A stretch of DNA of 64,000 nt from Syngnathus acus (GCF_901709675.1 NC_051087.1:14504067-14568066), one strand, 5' to 3'. Positions 1 to 11,363 are shown, counted from the stretch's first letter. The notes: generated by a model not told the origin, from the sequence alone. Made by a program: numbers and translations.

Positions 1-591
1 CTTGACTCCAGCTTCAGTCCACTGTTTTTGAAGCTCCCCCAAATTCTGGAAGCGACTCTTCTTCACAATGCTGTTAAGGCTGCGGTCATCTCTCTTGGTT
101 GTGCAGCGTTACCTGCCACATTTCCCCCTTCCAACAGACTTTTTGTGGATGTGCTTTGAAACTGCACTCTGCGAACAGCTTGCTCTTTTTGTGTCTTACC
201 CTCCTGATGGAGGGTGTCAATGATGGTCCTCTGGACAACAGTTTAGATCAGCAGTCTTCCCCATACTTGTGATTTAGTTTACTGAACCAAGCTGAGTGTT
301 TTTCAAGGCTCAGGAAACCCTTGCAGGTGTTTCGAGTTAATTAGACGATTCAAGTGATTAATTGAATACCCTACTAGTATACTTTTTCATGATATTCTAA
401 TATTTTGAGATAGGATATTTGAGTTTTCTTAAGCTGTATGCCATAATCTGCAATATTAAAATAATAAAAGGCTTGCAATATTTCAGTTGATTTGCAATGA
501 ATCCAGAATGTATGACATTTTTGTTTTTTTAATTGCATTACAGAAAATAAAGAACTTTATCACAATATTCTAATTTTATGAGACAGTCCTG
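1..591 (-). mobile_element. Tc1/mariner transposon, 5' part with broken transposase
   Basis: Read on the minus strand, the element starts with CAGGACTGTCTCATAAAATT beside a TA dinucleotide at 592-593, the target of Tc1/mariner insertion. It runs off the left edge of the window. Translating about 1-95 on the minus strand gives RDDRSLNSIVKKSRF and, further on, LGELQKQWTEAGVK. These match the helix-turn-helix DNA-binding region of Tc1-like transposases, which bind the terminal repeats before the DDE domain cuts. Upstream sequence toward the terminus has no continuous frame, so the copy is dead. The catalytic region is outside the window. Seen: terminus, TA, HTH-like residues. Inferred: family assignment. 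Confidence 0.8.
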
Positions 592-741
592 TATTTAAAC
601 CCTGTCATCCAGTCACTCCCTTGTCAGTTCATTCCTGTATGCTACCCGTTGCTCCCTGTGCGTTTAGCCTATCAGCCTGTGCCTTTTCTCTGTTGCCAAT
701 CGTTTCGGTAAACTGACCAACCACGCCTCGATTGCCGCCTG

Positions 742-787
742 ATAAAGAACTTTATCGCAATATTCTAATTTTCCGAGACAGTCCTGT
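742..787 (-). repeat. Solo terminus of the same Tc1/mariner family
   Basis: The last ~45 bases of the neighbouring Tc1 copy (about 549-591) recur here with few differences, ending in the same GAGACAGTCCTGT. Only the end is present, so this is a second, heavily deleted copy or a rearranged terminus. It is followed directly by a TA microsatellite. Confidence 0.7.
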
Positions 788-792
788 GTGTA

Positions 793-816
793 CATATATA
801 TATATATATATATATC
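793..816. repeat. TA microsatellite
   Basis: Alternating TA run beside the Tc1 terminus. A second simple repeat, (ATCA)n, lies at about 917-945. The rest of 817-1361 shows no gene or recognised repeat. Confidence 0.85.
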
Positions 817-1369
817 CCCCCAGACCCCAAGCTATTTTTCAGTGTTTTTTCACATTTGCCATTCTCATCCCTGTTTATATTAAATGGCTAACATAATTAA
901 GGTATCCTTTAATATCAATCAATCAATCAATCAATCAATCGATCGATGTTACTTTTTGATGCAAATGCCACTCCCCATCCTGATGATGGAGGAGAATATT
1001 TCCTGATATCAATAGACTCTAAAACTAAAACTCGACTCTAATGATGCCGACAGAGGGAATAGCATATACGTAATCATTATGGCACATTATCCTTATGGCA
1101 TTTAATATGTACTAAAGAGATTGCAGGATCACAGGAGAAGCAAAGTCAGCAAGAGCATAGAGCAGAAGAGAAATGAGAGAGGGGAAGTAATGCAGGCAGA
1201 AAAAGGAGACATAAAAGAGACAGAGAATATTTTTCCAGGTTACAATAATAACATACATTCCAGGCAACCAGTAAGCAACCAGTCTGTGTTTGGTTTGAGT
1301 GGCAGGAATAATGCAGAAATCATAAAAACCCAGTCTTTTACTCACGTTTATGGTAACATATATACACAC

Positions 1370-2144
1370 TAGGGGTGTAAATCGCGGGTTTTGTCACGAT
1401 ACGATATCATATCGATACAAAGACCCACGATACGATATTTGCCGATATCTTAAAGCCTGCTGTGATTCATTCACGATACATCACGATATAGTGCTCCACG
1501 ATCGATATTTTTATTTTATTTTTTTAAATAAAAAATATAGAACAATATCCTGATTTATAACAATTCATACGCAAAATCAACAAGGTACTGCAAACTCTTT
1601 ATTTAGGAAATTACAAGAGTATTGTAGTATACAAAGTGCTTATTTTAACACTGAACTTTATCAAATTCCTATATTTTTTCTCATATAAGTAAAGAAAAAT
1701 GAATATTCTTTCTTTTTTTGTAATACCATTAACTTTAAAGTGCATTACTGAACTATTTATTTACAATAATTTTAATTGTCCGTTGAGCCATCTTTTCTTT
1801 GGAATCCAAAGTGCTTCCAAACGAATGACTTGAAGCCCAAAGGGGAGCGAATTTCCTCGTCTTCTTGGACAGACACTAGCCATAGCACCAGCCCAGGAGC
1901 CGCGTAGTTGTCGGCTCCCCTTTCACGTGCCTGCTCTGCTCTGCTCACAACACAACACGCCGCGTACTGCTCCCGGAAAGAGGAAGCAAGCAACAATGAA
2001 CTGGATTTCAAAATAAAGTCGCGTCTAATGTCCGAGGTCAAACACGGCGATATAAATCGATGTTTATGTTTAGCATCGATGCCAATAAATCGTAGAGCAT
2101 TATATCGATTAATCGATGTGTATCGATGAATCGTTACACCCCTA
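1370..2144 (+). mobile_element. Non-autonomous hAT element, copy 1 (775 bp)
   Basis: The element begins TAGGGGTGTAA and ends TTACACCCCTA. It is flanked by a perfect 8-bp direct repeat ATACACAC at 1362-1369 and 2145-2152. An 8-bp duplication and CAGGGG-like terminal repeats are hallmarks of hAT transposons. A near-identical copy in the opposite orientation lies at 45000-45765 with its own TSD. The ends are rich in ATCGAT/ATCG motifs. The interior keeps a short piece of transposase coding sequence on the minus strand. No catalytic domain is present, so mobilisation would need an autonomous relative. Confidence 0.9.
1772..1883 (-). pseudogene. hAT transposase N-terminal BED-finger stub, frameshifted
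   Basis: On the minus strand, ATG at 1883 opens a frame equivalent to the 35-codon stub in the sister copy (45256-45363). Here a 4-base TGTC duplication just after the start shifts the frame. Downstream of the shift, EEIRSPLGFKSFVWKHFGFQ is readable in another frame up to a stop at 1772. The VWKHFGF motif resembles the start of a BED zinc finger, the DNA-binding module of hAT transposases. The zinc ligands are missing because the element is internally deleted. Confidence 0.6.
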
Positions 2145-2200
2145 ATACACACACATACACACGCACGCACACACACACACACACGTATATATATATATAT
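2145..2200. repeat. CA and TA microsatellites
   Basis: A CA-rich run, with CGCA variants, is followed by an alternating TA run. It separates the hAT MITE from the next TIR element. Confidence 0.8.
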
Positions 2201-2201
2201 A

Positions 2202-2372
2202 CCGTATTGGCCCGAATATGAGACGGTGTTTTTTTGCAATGAAATAACACAGAAAAAGTGATGGTCGTCTTACATTCGGGGTCTAGAGATTATACCCATT
2301 CACAACGCTAGATGGCGACAGATATCTTTAAAGCGGATGCTGAACTTAACTCCCCAGGCCAAAGCGAAGCTC
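2202..2372 (-). mobile_element. Fragment of a TIR element (CCGTATTGGCCCGAATAT family)
   Basis: The left edge carries the terminal repeat CCGTATTGGCCCGAATAT next to TA. The following sequence is the reverse complement of the right end of the fuller copies at 51084-52086 and 60102-62527, including a block around GCTAGATGGCG. Only about 170 bases are kept. The TA target suggests a Tc1/mariner-group DNA transposon. No coding sequence is seen. Confidence 0.65.
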
Positions 2373-2400
2373 TGTCACGAAGAATGTATATGTATGTATA

Positions 2401-2432
2401 TATTAATAAAAAATACATACATATATATATAC

Positions 2433-2482
<50 letters not shown>

Positions 2483-2494
2483 TTTTTATTAATA
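2401..2494. repeat. AT-rich palindrome with 22-bp perfect arms
   Basis: The first 22 bases (2401-2422) are the exact reverse complement of 2473-2494. The centre is alternating AT with two ATATAC units. The whole ~94 bp can form a cruciform or hairpin. Any reading frame here is a by-product of the repeat. Confidence 0.85.
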
Positions 2495-4084
2495 CAACAA
2501 ACGATCAGTGATTAATTTGGACCTGGGTTGGGGATTAATAGTATCTCTAATGAACATTGTCATTTTTTAGCTGTAGTTACATTAAGAGTAAGTAATGTTG
2601 CATTTTAATTTTGAATGACAGGGTTCATGATTAAATTACTGCACAACAAGCCCAGACTAGTGTCACCAGTGTGGCAGCTTGATGTTTATTTCAGGTCTCG
2701 CAAGATCGTGTGAGGTGTTATTGTTTTTCTACGGCAACAATACGTGAAAAGTGTACACATTTTATCAGGCCAAATTGAGCCTTAATCACGCGATTTAAAA
2801 AACTAAAAATATAAATGAAAAATAAAAAATAATAATAATAATGGCATTAAAAGGGGGGTCGATTCATCGCGTTAACGCGTTAAACTGACAACACTTTCAA
2901 AAAATTACGTGAAAATGCAATTTAATATTCACTTAAAATATCAGTTATCAGCCTCTTTAACCAATAATAATCGTTATCGGTATCGGCCCTAAAAAGAAAA
3001 CCCATATCGGTCTATCAATATGTTTATGACACATGTTTTTCTTACTGTGATGAGAACTGATGAAATAATAATCATGATTACAATATAATCATGATTATTT
3101 GTTGCACAATACAAAATACAGTAATGTCCTAATCATTAAAGTCCTTTAAGTCCAAAAGTATTTTTGAGAAGGGGAAAAAAAGATTAAAGAAAACAGAAAA
3201 CACCTAAAGTTGTTTAACTTTGCTATTCAGAGTTAAATTCCCAAAAAGCTACGGCATTTTGAACCGCCCACAACTTTTTTGACGCAAATCTCAGCACTTA
3301 CCAGTAAAAACGATTTGGAGTCACTTTCTCGTGAACCAGTTGCCACCTCCTCCCAAACTCCACTGAGCTATAGAGCTGTATTCAACACAAAACACATTTC
3401 TAAGGTAGGGCAAGCCTGAGCAAACAGGTGATGGAACAGCAAAGGGAAGACATGACGTCAGAAAAGCAACATGTTCAAGTCGTGGGAAGCAAAGTGAAAA
3501 TGTCTTCTTTTAAAAAAATGCTTCCAATGCCAATAGCTGCTGGGGTTTTATAATGACAAACCCGTCTGGTCCTTCAAAACCGAGTTTAATGTTGAATGAA
3601 ACACCCATTGTCTCGTCAGTCCGTCATTTTGAATAGATGGACTCCCGCCACCAAAAAGTGATGATTCTCACGAAGAATATGTCATAGAAAATAAACGAAT
3701 TTGATTGCACGGTTTGTTTTGAGTCAAGGGTGGGCTACCATGATGAAACAAAGTGGGTTTGGGTTGCCAGGCTTGGTATCTTGTTGTAATATATATTTAA
3801 CAGAAGTACCTTCTGAAAGTGTTTTGGGATAGCAGGGTGCCTACTAGTAACTTGTAAAAGTATTTTCAGAAAGTAACCTTTTCCAAAAGGTCATAAATAA
3901 GTGAGGAACAAATTCCATGTGGGATTCAATGGGGGTGTGGGGAATCACATTTGGTTGATATGTTAATTGACAGGAATGCACAATCAGTTTTAAACTTTGA
4001 GTGTTCGCAGAAAGTTTTTTATGGGACTATATGAATATGGTCGACCCTTGTCAGGTACAAAATAATGTACACTGTATGACATCA
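2495..4084. other. Non-coding intronic stretch with faint repeat relics
   Basis: I see no gene. Around 2780-2990 are degenerate segments with a TTAACGCGTTAA motif and TATCGGTATCGG-like runs, typical of old interspersed repeats. The rest looks like unique AT-rich intron. Confidence 0.5.
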
Positions 4085-4240
4085 CAGTAGGTGCATGCTT
4101 GGTTTATAGTTCTGAGGTCCGGAGTTTGAGTCTCAAATACAGATTTCCAATGTAGAGTCTGTCTGCATGTTCTCGCTGTGCTTTCCGTTCTGTATGGGTA
4201 GTCCAGCTTCCTCCAAAATTCCAAAACATACATGTTAGAC
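4085..4240 (+). repeat. Left half of an old tRNA-type SINE, split by a hAT insertion
   Basis: Sequence around 4110-4230 (GAGGTCCGGAGTTTGAGTC, then CTGCATGTTCTCGCTGTGC and a CTTCCTCCAAAATTCC block) matches the body of the SINE family seen intact at 57909-58271, at lower identity. It stops at the 8-bp TSD TGTTAGAC (4233-4240) and resumes after 8107. Confidence 0.6.
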
Positions 4241-4441
4241 AAGACCTGAGCAAAATACGGCCCGTGGGCCACATCCGGCCCTTTGTGCGTCTCTGTCCGG
4301 CCCGCATGAGGCCAATCATAAATTACATTTGATTACAACTTAATTTTAGAAAAAATCAGTGTTGTGCATTCAATACAACTGTGCTGCTTTTATTCTGAAA
4401 GGCGTCGCACTTCCGTGTAGGGTACGTGTATGTGAGCTGTG

Positions 4442-7400
4442 GGGGGCAATGGATTAGCGTTCTCGTCGCGCGCCCCCTATCAGTACCCGGGCTTGCGCAG
4501 GGAAGCAAATGATCCCACCAGCAGACTAAATGCCAAGAGATGATGCCTGAGAGCCAAGTCAAAGAATCCTAGTCAAAGTCCCAAAGCCGACAGCAAACAG
4601 CCTCAAGAGCACCTCGTTGTGGGACCTGCCGTTCGAATACTACAACTAAATGTCGAAGGCCTTTCTGCAGCCAAGCGAAGCCTTATTGAAGTCCTCGCCT
4701 TCCAACACTCGATTGACGTTATCTGCCTCTAGGAGACTCACATTGGCACAGAGGAAGCAGGCTGCTTCACCATCAAAGGCTTTGACCTCCTGTGCTACAC
4801 CCCACATGCCAAACATGGACGGGCCACCTATGTGCGCTCTGACATAGATGAAGCAAAACACTTGACAACAACACACTTCTCTGACACCATAACTATCGGT
4901 GGTTTCAATACTGTCATTGTGTGCAAGCACCCTAGTGCTTACTGGGATCTGCAGGTCCTACCCACACTACCCCACCCTGCCATTTACTACATGGGAGATT
5001 TCAATAGCCACCACCCTGACTGGGGATACCCAGCAGCGGATAGCGATGGGGAGGCACTTTCAGACTGGGCATCTAGAAATGACCTTGCTCTGATACACGA
5101 TCCCAAACACAGGAACCTTCCACTCCGCCAGGTGGAACTGACTACTCTCCTGACCTGTGTTGGGTCAGCTCTTTGAATGGAAGGCCCTGCTCAGATCCTC
5201 ATCCTTGACGACTGTCCACACAGTCAACACCGCCCCTTGCTCGTACAAGTTGGCCTACAGCTCCCAGTCATAAACAGCCCAGGGAAGATGCGTTGGAACA
5301 TCCGCAAAGCCTACTGGAAGAAATACAGTGAAACTTTGGATAGGAGTGTTGCCACATTCCACTCCACACCATCACTGTAGATGAAGCCTACAACCGCTTC
5401 TGCAGCACTATCTACAAAGCTGCCCACTCAGCCATCCCACAAGGCTACCGACCCCTGTACAACCCATGCCTGGATGAAGAAAGCGCTGCACTCCTACAAG
5501 CCTACAAAACATCAGGGGACCCTGAGATAGCAGACCATCTCACTGAATCGCTAACTACAGCTCGGCGAAGGAAAAGGGAGGAAACAGTAGCTGACCTGAG
5601 CTTTACACACTCAAGCAGGAAATTCTGGAGCCTCATCCGCCGTCTAGGAGCTGCACAAAAGCCCCCCAGCCAAAACCGAGCATCCGTCACACCCAATCAA
5701 GTTGCATCCCACCTACTGGCTATTACAAAAGTAACTCAAGACAAACCCACCAGAAGAGCAGTTTCATCTGAGCTAAAGAAACACCAACAAGTGCTCAGAG
5801 AGGATAGAATTCCCGAGCCTTTTGAGGTTGATGAACTGGAGAAAGTCCTGCAGGGCCTGAAATGTGGAAAGGCAGCAGGATATGACAACATCTCTCCAGA
5901 GTTCATGAAACACTTTGGCCCCTGAGCCCAAACCTGGCTGACACAATTCTACACTAGGATTGTAAAAACAAACTCGATCCCAAAGAAATGGCGGACAGCA
6001 AAATTTATTGCCATACCAAAACCTGGCAAAGACCACAAACTGCCAGCCAGCTACCACCTAATTTCCCTACTCAGCGTTCCTTTCAAAATCTTGGAACGAC
6101 TAATTCTACAATGTATTTCGCCAGGAATAGAGGAACTTCTTTGTGTGGATCAGGCAGGTTTCCGCAAGGACCGCAGCACAGGAGAACAAGTACTGGCCCT
6201 ATCCACCTTCATCGAAAATGGTTTCGAGAGCAGACTGAAGACAGGGACTGTGTTTCTCGATCTCACAGCCGCCTATGATACTGTCTGGCACAAAGGCCTC
6301 CTACTCAAACTCACAAAAGCGCTCCCTGCCTGGGCAACGGCAATAATACAAACTCTGCTGACAAACAGAAGATTCAGAGTTCACCTCGGTCAGAACACGA
6401 GTGCATGGAGAAGGCAGACAAACGGGCTGCCACAAGGCTCAGTTCTAGCTCCAACGTTGTTCAATCTCTACACAAATGACCTACCCACCACCAAATCCCG
6501 GAAATTAATCTATGCAGATGACATCTTTCTGGCATTTCAAGCACCAGACTTTGATCAACTGGAACGGGTGCTCACAGAAGATCTTGCCAAACTGGACCAG
6601 TTCTGCAAAACCTGGCGCCTAAAGCCAAGCCCAGCAAAAACTGTATCCAGCGTATTCCATCTCCATAATGCAAAAGCCACCAGAGAACTAAACATTTACC
6701 TGGGTGGACTGAAGCACGCCTCTAACCCAACCTACCTTGGAGTGACCCTTGACTGGACCCTATCTTTCAAGGAACAACCTGCTCTGCAAACTCGCTGGTG
6801 TAAAATGGGGGGCAACAGCCTCCACACTGCGCACCTCAGTACTGGCCCTTGCATAGTCTGCAGCTGAATATTGTGCCCCCCTGTCTGGTACAGGTCCCCC
6901 CACACACAGCATGTGGACACCCAGCTCAACACAACCATGAGGACCATAACCGGGACTGTCCGTTAAACACCACTCCCCTGGCTTCCTGTCCTATCAAACA
7001 TCCCCCCCCCCCCACCACATATCCGGCGAGAAGCAGCCACTCAGAAGATGCTTCAAAAGATCAAAGACTCACCCCATCTACCAATCAATACAGACATCTA
7101 CAACCCACCCACTGCTCGACTCCCATCCAGACGACCAATTTGGAAGAACATCCCACCAACCGACTTCACCATCCAGTTGACTTGGAAAACAGAATGGGAG
7201 TCCAAGGAGGTCCCAAACAAACACTTGGTGCCAGACCCTAACCAACAGGTCCCTGGCACCAACCTCACAAGAAAAAAGTGGTCCACACTCAATCGTTTCA
7301 GGACTGGACATGGCCCCTGCGCTTTGCCAGCCTTCACAAATGGGGCAGTAGCCCCACCCCACTGTGTGCTTGTGGAGAGGAGCAAACCATGAACCACATC

Positions 7401-7509
7401 ATAGAAGTTTGTTCTCTCCACAGACTTAAAGGACGGTTAGTCACCCTCCATACAGCAGACCAGGAGACAACTGCTTGGCTTAGGGACTTTGCATTCGCTA
7501 AATAAATAA
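4442..7509 (+). mobile_element. 5'-truncated non-LTR retrotransposon (LINE 1 of this window)
   Basis: The 3.07-kb insertion is flanked by a perfect 12-bp direct repeat ATGTGAGCTGTG at 4430-4441 and 7510-7521. It ends in a short TAAA-repeat tail. Its 5' end lies only about 200 bp before the endonuclease start, so ORF1 and the 5'UTR are lost, as is usual for target-primed reverse transcription. It shares its C-terminal organisation with the element at 14780-16830. Clade is not settled; the apurinic-type endonuclease and palm resemble Jockey/I-group LINEs. Confidence 0.9.
4642..7505 (+). pseudogene. LINE ORF2: APE endonuclease plus reverse transcriptase, broken
   Basis: The endonuclease half spans about 4642-5175: LQLNVEGLSAAKRSL at the start, an in-frame TAG before ETH at about 4733, and GDFNSHHPDWGY near 4997-5030, the catalytic Asp/Asn region. 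The reverse-transcriptase half spans about 5375-6785: an in-frame TGA near 5923, motif A FLDLTAAYDTVWH, motif B GLPQGSVLAPTLF and motif C YADD near 6511. After about 6780 the frame shifts. The C-terminal finger CACGEEQTMNHII is readable at 7366-7410. ORF2 proteins nick DNA and copy RNA in place. At least two stops and several shifts make this copy inactive. Confidence 0.85.
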
Positions 7510-7569
7510 ATGTGAGCTGTGCGTGAAGATGAACAGCGCAAAGTAATGCTGCCCTCAAAATGTGTGCTG

Positions 7570-7760
7570 ACGCTAAGAAAAGAAAAGTTGACAAGGAGTG
7601 CCGTGTTTTCAACAAGACATGGACTGCCAAGTATTTCTTTACAGAAATGAAAGGTAAAGCCGTGTGCCTGATTTATATAATTTGAAATATAATTTGAGTC
7701 GCCACTACACGACCAAGCATGAGGAAAAATACAGAAATCTATCTCATAAAGATTACAGAT
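7570..7760 (+). pseudogene. hAT transposase BED zinc-finger relic
   Basis: The frame from about 7573 reads KKRKVDKECRVFNK, then KYFFTEMKGKAVCLIY and a stop. In another frame NLSRHYTTKHEEKY follows. This is the two-part BED finger of Charlie/GTF2IRD2-like hAT transposases, where Cys pairs bind zinc with the downstream His pair. The second Cys of CLIC has become Tyr and a frameshift separates the halves, so the finger cannot fold from this copy. It belongs to the hAT element 4241-8099. Confidence 0.7.
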
Positions 7761-8107
7761 AAAGAAACATTAAAACATTTTTTGTTGTATTGATGTGTTT
7801 CTATAAATGTGTTGTAATTCACAGTTTGAGGAAAAGTTAAAGAAGTTAAGAATAAATTGTACTGATTAATACTTTTTTTAAAATTTGACCTATTCACCAC
7901 AATTTCACATAGCTTAATATAAATATAAACAGAATAATTGTAATCTTCTAATTAACAGTAACAGCTATTTAAAATAAATAATTTAGTGCATTTTACAGTG
8001 GAAGAAAATTGAGCAGGTTTAAGTTATCGTTGGCATGGCCCTCTGACACGACTCAGGTTTTTCATGTGGCCCCTTGTAAAAATTAATTGCCCACCCCTGT
8101 GTTAGAC

Positions 8108-8210
8108 AATTTGAATACTCTACATTGTTTATCGGTGTGAATCAGTCGAAGATGATTGTCTATACATACGTATATGCCCTGGGATTGATCACTCCTCGCT
8201 AAAGTCAGGC
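8108..8210 (+). repeat. Right half of the split SINE
   Basis: This continues the repeat interrupted at 4240: TTTGAATACTC, then GTGTGAATCAG and a diverged GTCTATA/TGCCCTG block, in the order seen in intact family members. The remainder to about 8400 is unremarkable intron. Confidence 0.55.
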
Positions 8211-8404
8211 AAGAAAGTTAAGCAAACTAAGCTTTCCACCAGATCGTAGAGCCATCACTTGTTGTGAAAGTACTTCGAAAATTGTTTGTAAATCAAGTTG
8301 TCTAAAATGGATCATTTGCTTTCAATAACTAATTTCAACAGATTTGCTCTAACGCGTTAGAGAATTTGATGTACAACCCCTCTTCCCACCAAAAATAGTG
8401 TGAA

Positions 8405-8746
8405 GGATGCAGTGCAGTGGTTGACTGGTTATTCGGCCCACAGTGCAGAGGTTCTGGGTTCAATTCCCGCTCCAGCCTTCCTGTTTGGAGTTTGCATTTT
8501 CTCCCTGTGCCTGCGTGGGTTTCCTCTGGATTCTCCGGTTTCCTCCCACGTTCACAAAACATGCATGGTAGGCCGATGGAGTACTCCAAATTGCCCATAG
8601 GTGTGAGTGCAAATTCGTCTCTGTGTGCCACCCAATTGGCTGGCAATCAATTCAGGGTGCCCCCCACCAACTACCCAAAGCCAGCTGGGATAGCCTCCAG
8701 CATGCCTGCGACCCTTGTGAGGAGAAGCAGTTCAGAAAATGGATGG
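8405..8746 (+). repeat. tRNA-derived SINE, near full length
   Basis: The order matches the intact copy at 57909-58271: tRNA-like head with B-box-like GGGTTCAATTCCC at 8457-8469, a GTTTGCATTTTCTCC block, a TAGGCCGATGGAG block, then GATAGCCTCCAGCATGCCTGCGACC in pieces, ending GAAAATGGATGG. Transcription by RNA polymerase III from the internal A/B boxes is known for such SINEs. The copy is about 10-20% diverged by eye. Confidence 0.8.
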
Positions 8747-10839
8747 GGTTGAAGGTGTATTAATTGTTGCTGGTTAATATGGATTACAGTTCTTTGGATA
8801 AACCACGTTTGTTGATTGAAATGGTACATAGTCTGCTCAGATCAACAACTTTCTTACAGCAAAACACTTGATTTTTTTGTAACTAAAGTCGTGATATTCT
8901 ATGAACAATCATGTACCAATCGGTTTACTTTGCAGCTTACAGTTTTAATGTGGTGCTTAATTGCACAATTCGTATAATTTTCCCTTTGAAAGCATGAGCA
9001 CCTATGCATAATGTGTATACAACTATTAATTTGTGGGTGCCTCCCCATTTTATTTTGGAATAGAATGCCCTTTATTCACTAACTATTTTTTGAGAACTTT
9101 CTAAACTTTAGATGCTTTTGTTATCAATGCTTTTTTTATATTTTTGTCTTGCTTTATTTTAAATTAAATAAAAGTACCCTAATTTAACATTTTCTTATAT
9201 TATTCAAATGAAAATAATACAACAGATTGTCGGCCACACGGCTCTGTAAAAAAATGGCAAGTGTGAAGTGTGCACGTCCGGCCGATGTGAACAATTGTCT
9301 GTAAGTTGTGTGACATTTTTTTTATTTATTAAATGCTTATTTTACATTGTTGGCCAATAAATATTAAGTTAAATGAAGTACTGGCCTATGCTGTTCTACT
9401 CTTTGCAACTGTATTGCTAAAAAAAATCTCAATTATTTTACATAATTAAAAGTTTTTGAAAAAGTAATGCAATAATTACTTTCCCTAGTAACTTGTTACA
9501 TTCAGGAAGGAGCAATTCAATTAGCAACTGTAACTAATTAAATTTTGGAAGTAATTTGCCCAACACGGCTTGAGACCAACACTGGCAATGTGTTGGCTGG
9601 GACTGAATCATTGCTCGTTGGACCTATTCCAAAATAGTAATATGTGTAACCATGTGTGTTTACTCCACTAACAGTCCAAACAAGAAGGGAGATAACTCTC
9701 AGTAATGGTTATTAATGAGCTAGGGTCTTGGGCAATTAATGAATAGAATTTAGGACAGCGATGTTGAACAATAAAAACAATGATTCCATGGCATCATTCA
9801 TTATTTAAGGAGCAAAATTTGTAGTTGTTATACAAATGGCTCCGAATGATATTCAGTTTTAAATACACACTCAGATTTAGTAACTGATATGTAACCGTCT
9901 TTCAGATGCCCTATTGTTGATCATCTACATTTTTTATTACTACTGATTCAACCTTGAATTTAAGAATTTATATTTCTATAGAACATCTCTTTAGTATTTA
10001 GCATTTTACTTCTCTTAGTTTAAATTATTTCAATGTTGGTTTGTATTTGTTAAACAAAGCAATACTTTTATCCATTTGTGTAGCTTACGTGATGTCATTA
10101 CAGGAATGCAAAGCTGTATCAAGCAGAGTCAAGCAAGGAGGCTGAGAGGCTGGGCGGGTCGGAAATCACTTTTGCTAATTATTTTTGTGGAAAGAATAAC
10201 TGGGTGGTAAAGCAAGTGACAGCAACTTGACAGAGAGCATGATGTGGAGTAAACGGAAGAGTGAGAATTTTACAACCTAACTATCTGAGAGGGTCCTCCA
10301 ATCAACAAATGCACCATCACTGCTAAAAAAAAGGTTGAGGACAATGAAAGGGAAGCAGTTTTTGGGTGACCTGGCGAAATAGGAGTGAATATACTGCGAT
10401 TAATTGATTCACCATGATCCAAATAGAATAGAGAAATTGTTTTTGTTGATGAAACATTTTTACTTGTCTGTCTAAATGAACTGAATGATTTGTTTAATTT
10501 ACTCACAGTTTCCACTTTGCTGTCACATTTTTAACTATAGCAACTTAATAACGACAATTTGTGACTGTTTTCCATCAGTGATGAACTATGTGTTTTTAGA
10601 TGTGAATACACCGTGGTAACATCCATTAGGATAAAGGTAACCTCAAAGGTTTTACTATGGCCCTTAGATTAATGAGCCTGGTTTTAATAGAAGTTCACCA
10701 ATGATAGTGGTCGCTAACTAATACTAATTAGCACTGTTTTATATAACGAAACAACATTTGTCCAACTGAGTATGAGGAACAAAACCTGAAACCTTTTTCT
10801 TGTTGAGAATGTGAAACAAGCCTAAACCAATTCCATTAC
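8747..10839. other. Intron downstream of SORCS exon, no gene seen
   Basis: I find no convincing exon on either strand. A diverged repeat with alternating GTAACT/AGTTAC motifs lies at about 9450-9590. The next downstream SORCS exon on the minus strand was looked for and not found. Confidence 0.5.
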
Positions 10840-10998
10840 CTTTTGTTCATGACTGTAAGCCAGAATCCAGTCCTCTTGCTCGGGATGGAAAAGTAAGCTG
10901 AGGATGTAGAAGTTCAGTCGATACTTTTGGTATGTTGCACCTTCATCAGAACTGATCAGAATACTGTTCTCCACTTCGGTGTCCGTTAAGAGCATAAT
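10840..10998 (-). CDS. sorcs: SORCS-type VPS10-domain receptor, internal exon
   Basis: On the minus strand this 159-nt exon (53 codons, phase 0 at both ends) lies between an acceptor TTCTTTCCAAAG and a donor AAG/GTAATG. It encodes [20 protein letters not shown] and then [26 protein letters not shown] is the Asp-box motif of the ten-bladed VPS10 beta-propeller, the lumenal ligand-binding domain of sortilin-family type I membrane receptors that sort neurotrophic proteins and glutamate receptors. It joins in frame to the exon at 20733-20832 (K then IMLL). The family call is strong. The paralogue is not settled, but it reads closer to SORCS1/SORCS3 than to sortilin or SORL1. A 52-bp tandem duplication overlaps its acceptor. 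Confidence 0.9.
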
Positions 10999-11090
10999 CT
11001 TTGGAAAGAATAAGATACGTAAAACATAAAATTGAAGGTTAAGAGCATAATCTTTGGAAAGAATAAGATATGTAAAACAAAAATTGAAGG
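10986..11090. repeat. Tandem duplication across the SORCS 3' splice site
   Basis: 10986-11038 is repeated at 11039-11090 with few changes. The unit contains the first ~13 nt of the exon, the acceptor AG and about 40 nt of intron, so a second acceptor-like copy lies 53 nt upstream in transcript sense. Confidence 0.9.
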
Positions 11091-11239
11091 CATCCATCCA
11101 TCCATCCATCCATCCATCCATCCATCCATCCATCCATCCATCTATCCATCCATCCATCCATCCATCCATCCATCCATCCATCCATCCATCCATCCATCCA
11201 TCCATCCATCCATCCATCCATCCATCCATCCATCCATCC
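11091..11239. repeat. CATC/GGAT tetranucleotide array
   Basis: About 37 units with a single CTAT interruption near 11142. Reading frames through it give IHPS or DGWM repeats and are not genes. It may derive from a SINE tail. Confidence 0.95.
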
Positions 11240-11265
11240 TCGCTGGCAAGCACTCGCCTACTTCC

Positions 11266-11281
11266 TCCTCATGCACACACA

Positions 11282-11359
<78 letters not shown>

Positions 11360-11363
11360 CACA
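11266..11363. repeat. CA microsatellite
   Basis: An almost pure CA run with one CG variant, directly after the CATC array. Confidence 0.95.

Larger units (their letters stand above)
4241..8099 (+). mobile_element. hAT (Charlie-like) element, split by a LINE
   Basis: The element is bounded by a perfect 8-bp TSD TGTTAGAC at 4233-4240 and 8100-8107. Its right end reads GCCCACCCCTG, the complement of the CAGGGGTGGGC terminal repeat common in hAT elements; the left end is more diverged. It carries a relic BED finger at 7570-7760. A LINE is inserted at 4442-7509, so without it the element is only about 0.8 kb. The catalytic hAT core is missing. Insertion order is readable: SINE, then hAT, then LINE. 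Confidence 0.85.

Noticed and set aside
1371-2143. Possible gene from ORFs of 67-155 codons
   Set aside because: All lie inside a hAT MITE with TIRs and TSD; only the short BED-like piece has family meaning.
11091-11239. CRISPR-like array
   Set aside because: Short-period tetranucleotide repeat without spacers in a vertebrate intron.
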